From: Magnetovibrio sp.
Lineage (GTDB): Bacteria; Pseudomonadota; Alphaproteobacteria; Rhodospirillales; Magnetovibrionaceae
NCBI GenBank assembly: GCA_026196495.1
Contig: JAPHSY010000001.1
Location: 124,001-188,000 of the forward strand
Direction: 5' to 3'
Length of the DNA: 64,000 nt
In this document: piece after piece, positions 62,138-64,000 of the stretch
How positions within the stretch are numbered: position 1 is the first letter of the stretch
How the letters are laid out: each line of letters begins with the position of its first letter
Translations under genes and position numbers: made by a program
The notes under the pieces: generated by a model
The model's input: only the letters and a program-made list of their open reading frames with translations
Databases searched by the model: none
Told to the model about the DNA's origin: nothing

Positions 62138-63292
62138 TTAACGCAAATACAAGTGTACTTCGTTACCTTTGGCGCCAGCCGTGGTTTTGCCGGAAACGGC
62201 AACACGTGCAGGCGGCAAGCCCATTTCGGTGAGGGAACGCAGAACGTCTTCAGCATGGCGACGGGCTTTGGTGGAATTCAAAGCCACACGTGCTGGACCA
62301 CCAGAGGCCGGGGCCACAGCGACCAAGTCAAAGGCGGCGTTGGGACGGCGTTCGAGAACTTTGCCAACAGCGTTATAAAGCGCTTGTTGGTAGGCCACTT
62401 TGTCGCGATCAAAGCGAATCACCACCAACGGGCGACGACCGGACGTATCCATCGGCTTACCTGCAATCGGGCCGGGACCGGAAGCGGCCTTGGCAACGTT
62501 GGACAGGCTTGCACCGTAGATTTCACCGGTTTTAATGCCCGCAGCTAAGGTGTTCAAGTTGGAACGTTCCGTAGCGACATAGTTGCTTTGGCGACGGATG
62601 TCGTCGGTGGTTTCTTTAAGCAGACGCTCAATCAACACAACCGTTTGGTCGACTTCATCTTGCAAAATGGCCAATTGGCGGTGGTCTTCGTCAACCGCGC
62701 CGGAAACGCCAAATGCAGCAGCCGTCGATTCGGCGAGGTAAGAAGACATGGTCGACATGCCCGCAACCGAAGTGGCCAACTTGTTCATGGACGCAATGCC
62801 CACGTTCAGATTATCCAACGACACTTGTGCACTGTTGAATTGTTGCACCAAGATCGGGTTGCCGGGTGTGGTACCGACTTGCAAACGGGAATTCACCGCA
62901 GCAACCGTGTTGTGATAGGTCTGGGCATTGCCCACCATATCCGCACGCATGGTCTGCAGTTGGCCGTTGTGGTTGGACACCTGGTCTTGCAAGCGTTGCA
63001 ATTCAGAGCGCAGCTCAGCCACCTTACGTCCGACGAACGTCCCGGTGTCTTGGCCGGGCGTCACGCCTACAGGCTGAAAATTGGTCGTACCGAGTAGCGG
63101 CGGCTGATTAGCCATACCGGTATCTGCGGTTTGTGTGGTCGGAGCCGCCGGTGCCGGTTGCGCCGCAGCAGGCGTTTCCGCCGCCGGGTCTTCACCGGTC
63201 AAAGAAGGCCATAGGGCTGATTCGGAAAACGAGCAAGCCGGCAGAATAACTGCGGCCCCCACGATTAATGCCCGGAACTTCGAAAAATCCAT
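62138..63292 (-). CDS. Coiled-coil lipoprotein with OmpA-like C-terminus, function unknown
   Basis: A 384-residue lipoprotein with a lipobox LPAC (Cys 20), an Ala/Pro-rich linker (about 35-60), a helical coiled-coil part (about 85-265) and a compact C-terminal domain (about 285-384). This last part has a beta-strand/helix pattern reminiscent of OmpA peptidoglycan-binding domains (PLVVIRFDRDKVAYQQALYNAV, then STKARRHAEDVLRSLTEMGLPPARVAVSG). The usual NxxLSxxRAxxV signature is only loosely seen, in NSTKARRHAEDVLRSL. Predicted envelope location; role unknown. Confidence 0.75.
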   Translation of the reverse strand: MDFSKFRALIVGAAVILPACSFSESALWPSLTGEDPAAETPAAAQPAPAAPTTQTADTGMANQPPLLGTTNFQPVGVTPGQDTGTFVGRKVAELRSELQRLQDQVSNHNGQLQTMRADMVGNAQTYHNTVAAVNSRLQVGTTPGNPILVQQFNSAQVSLDNLNVGIASMNKLATSVAGMSTMSSYLAESTAAAFGVSGAVDEDHRQLAILQDEVDQTVVLIERLLKETTDDIRRQSNYVATERSNLNTLAAGIKTGEIYGASLSNVAKAASGPGPIAGKPMDTSGRRPLVVIRFDRDKVAYQQALYNAVGKVLERRPNAAFDLVAVAPASGGPARVALNSTKARRHAEDVLRSLTEMGLPPARVAVSGKTTAGAKGNEVHLYLR

Positions 63293-63603
63293 TTCGCGCG
63301 TTCGCCTTTAAAATTGGAACCTAAACATTGTGAAAAGGTTTCCCCCAGGAGTGAGACTGAAATCATTCAAAATAAATGATATCCACTTGCCTCACAGCGA
63401 TTTTTGCAGCGATCTTAACCAATGCCAAAAGCGGCGGCAAGGGCCGATTTTCATAAATGCTATCAAGGCCTATGGTTTGTTGTAGTAAAGAAAAATGGAA
63501 TTGATCACAAGATTGGAAAAAAAAGCGTCATCTTCCTCTTGCCAACCGCTCTGCACTGAGTTAGTTTCCGCCCGCTTCCACCGAATGGTGCGGGGCAACA
63601 TAT
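63293..63603. other. Gene-free spacer (311 bp) between the lipoprotein gene and tRNA-Arg
   Basis: No gene or strong hairpin seen. It must hold the promoter of the minus-strand lipoprotein gene and of the tRNA. A weak sigma70-like pair TTGCCA (63539-63544) and TAGTTT (63562-63567), 17 bp apart, could serve the tRNA. Confidence 0.4.
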
Positions 63604-63680
63604 GCACCCTTAGCTCAGCTGGATAGAGCATCTGACTACGAATCAGAAGGTCGGGCGTTCGAATCGCTCAGGGTGCGCCA
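63604..63680 (+). tRNA. tRNA-Arg(ACG)
   Basis: A 77-nt cloverleaf with CCA encoded. The acceptor arms GCACCCT and AGGGTGC pair perfectly. The D-arm is TAGCTCAGCTGGATAGAGC. The anticodon arm is TCTGA/TCAGA with loop CTACGAA, so the anticodon is ACG (read as ICG after A34 deamination), and the T-loop is TTCGAAT. It reads CGU/CGC/CGA arginine codons. Confidence 0.97.
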
Positions 63681-63687
63681 AATAAAA

Positions 63688-63733
63688 CCCCGGAGATCAA
63701 CTGCATCGCGGTTTAGAGCTCCGGGGTTTTTTG
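63688..63733 (+). terminator. Rho-independent terminator after tRNA-Arg
   Basis: CCCCGGAG and CTCCGGGG can pair around a larger internal loop and are followed by TTTTTTG. It begins about 8 bp after the tRNA. Confidence 0.8.
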
Positions 63734-63749
63734 TTTGATGTGAACTTTA

Positions 63750-64000
63750 TCAAGTATGATTTTCCAATATTTCCTTTAAAATCAATGCTGAGCGTTGCAT
63801 GTCGTCGGGTTTGAAACCGCAAAACCCAACCAATAAACCAGACCGATTTTGGGGTTGTGCGTAATATGTCGACAATGGTGGGCAGATGACGTTTTCACGG
63901 GCGGCTTGGCTAGAAACAGCAACATCATCCACATTTTCGGGCAAATTTAGGACGATCTGCATCCCGGCATGATGGTCCGTCCATGATCCAAAGTTGTTCA
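63750..64000 (-). CDS. MocR/PdxR-type regulator, C-terminal part (start outside window)
   Basis: The minus-strand frame runs off the window end, so this is the last part of a longer protein of about 450-500 residues. The visible segment (DHHAGMQIVLNLPENVDD, VSSQAARENVICPPLSTYY, then RSGLLVGFCGFKPDDMQ) matches the C-terminus of GntR-family regulators fused to an aminotransferase-like domain, where it includes the small domain of the PLP fold. The DNA-binding N-terminus is outside the window, so the target is unknown. A start cannot be given. Confidence 0.75.
   Translation of the reverse strand, partial: NNFGSWTDHHAGMQIVLNLPENVDDVAVSSQAARENVICPPLSTYYAQPQNRSGLLVGFCGFKPDDMQRSALILKEILENHT

Noticed and set aside
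63293-63603. Repeated AGCGAT motif at about 63398-63413
   Set aside because: Only two copies of a 6-base motif; expected by chance.
1-64000. CRISPR arrays, insertion sequences, phage genes or attachment sites
   Set aside because: No spaced repeats, transposase or integrase motifs were seen; I could not run a repeat search.

Overview
The window reads as a chromosomal stretch from an alphaproteobacterium, most likely a Rhodospirillales-type relative of Magnetovibrio, Terasakiella or Thalassospira. This placement is an inference from gene order and protein flavour, not from a marker phylogeny. Supporting signs are the rpmH-rnpA-yidD-yidC-engB-argB block, the SRP RNA next to dnaX, the cycM-like cytochrome / kdsB / pheA block, the dapD-dapE-truA-fmt-def-rmuC neighbourhood, aerobic CobN, and several c-di-GMP and chemotaxis proteins. 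I see no insertion sequence, integrase, prophage or CRISPR array. Most genes are housekeeping, with accessory genes slotted between conserved blocks.

Layout. 1-3319: two tandem degenerate EAL-domain genes (the first cut by the window edge), then an ABC-2 type ATPase/permease pair. 3323-11425: a cobalamin block, with cobT divergent from cobS-cobC-cobP-cobW-cobN. 11458-17004: a lipoprotein, msrB, an Hpt protein, an RhlE-type helicase, a cold-shock protein and a PAS-EAL protein that looks catalytically competent. 17119-23452: a HAD phosphatase, dapD, dapE, two small membrane proteins, a soluble chemoreceptor and truA. 23635-29910: an unrecognised 381-aa protein, a truncated bacteriohemerythrin, a RibD/DHFR-like protein, fmt, def, an HD-GYP protein and rmuC. 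29945-37502: a cytochrome c, a candidate small RNA, recR, ybaB, an exonuclease and a membrane protein on the other strand, dnaX, SRP RNA, a cupredoxin-like lipoprotein and pheA. 37515-47725: kdsB, cytochrome c, a HisN-type phosphatase, a diguanylate cyclase, yejABEF and a GhrA-type reductase. 47742-52803: a secreted protein, argB, engB, yidC, yidD, rnpA and rpmH. 53040-59336: a TVP38 protein with a flavin disulfide reductase, a DUF4405-like membrane protein, a Tam-like methyltransferase, panB, panC and a YqaA-like protein. 59321-64000: a PQQ-type dehydrogenase, a FadL-family porin, a coiled-coil lipoprotein, tRNA-Arg(ACG) and the end of a MocR-type regulator.

How the parts fit. The cob block covers cobalt insertion (CobN), cobalt/zinc GTPase-type handling (CobW) and nucleotide-loop assembly (CobP, CobS, CobT, CobC). 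Three active-looking c-di-GMP enzymes (PAS-EAL, HD-GYP, PAS-GGDEF) plus two degenerate EAL proteins, an Hpt protein and a soluble chemoreceptor suggest a strongly signalling, motile lifestyle. The most unusual non-coding signal is a run of stem-loops at about 30455-30620, readable on the minus strand as a small RNA with its own promoter and terminator. The most unusual genomic layout is the dnaX-ybaB-recR set split by two opposite-strand genes.
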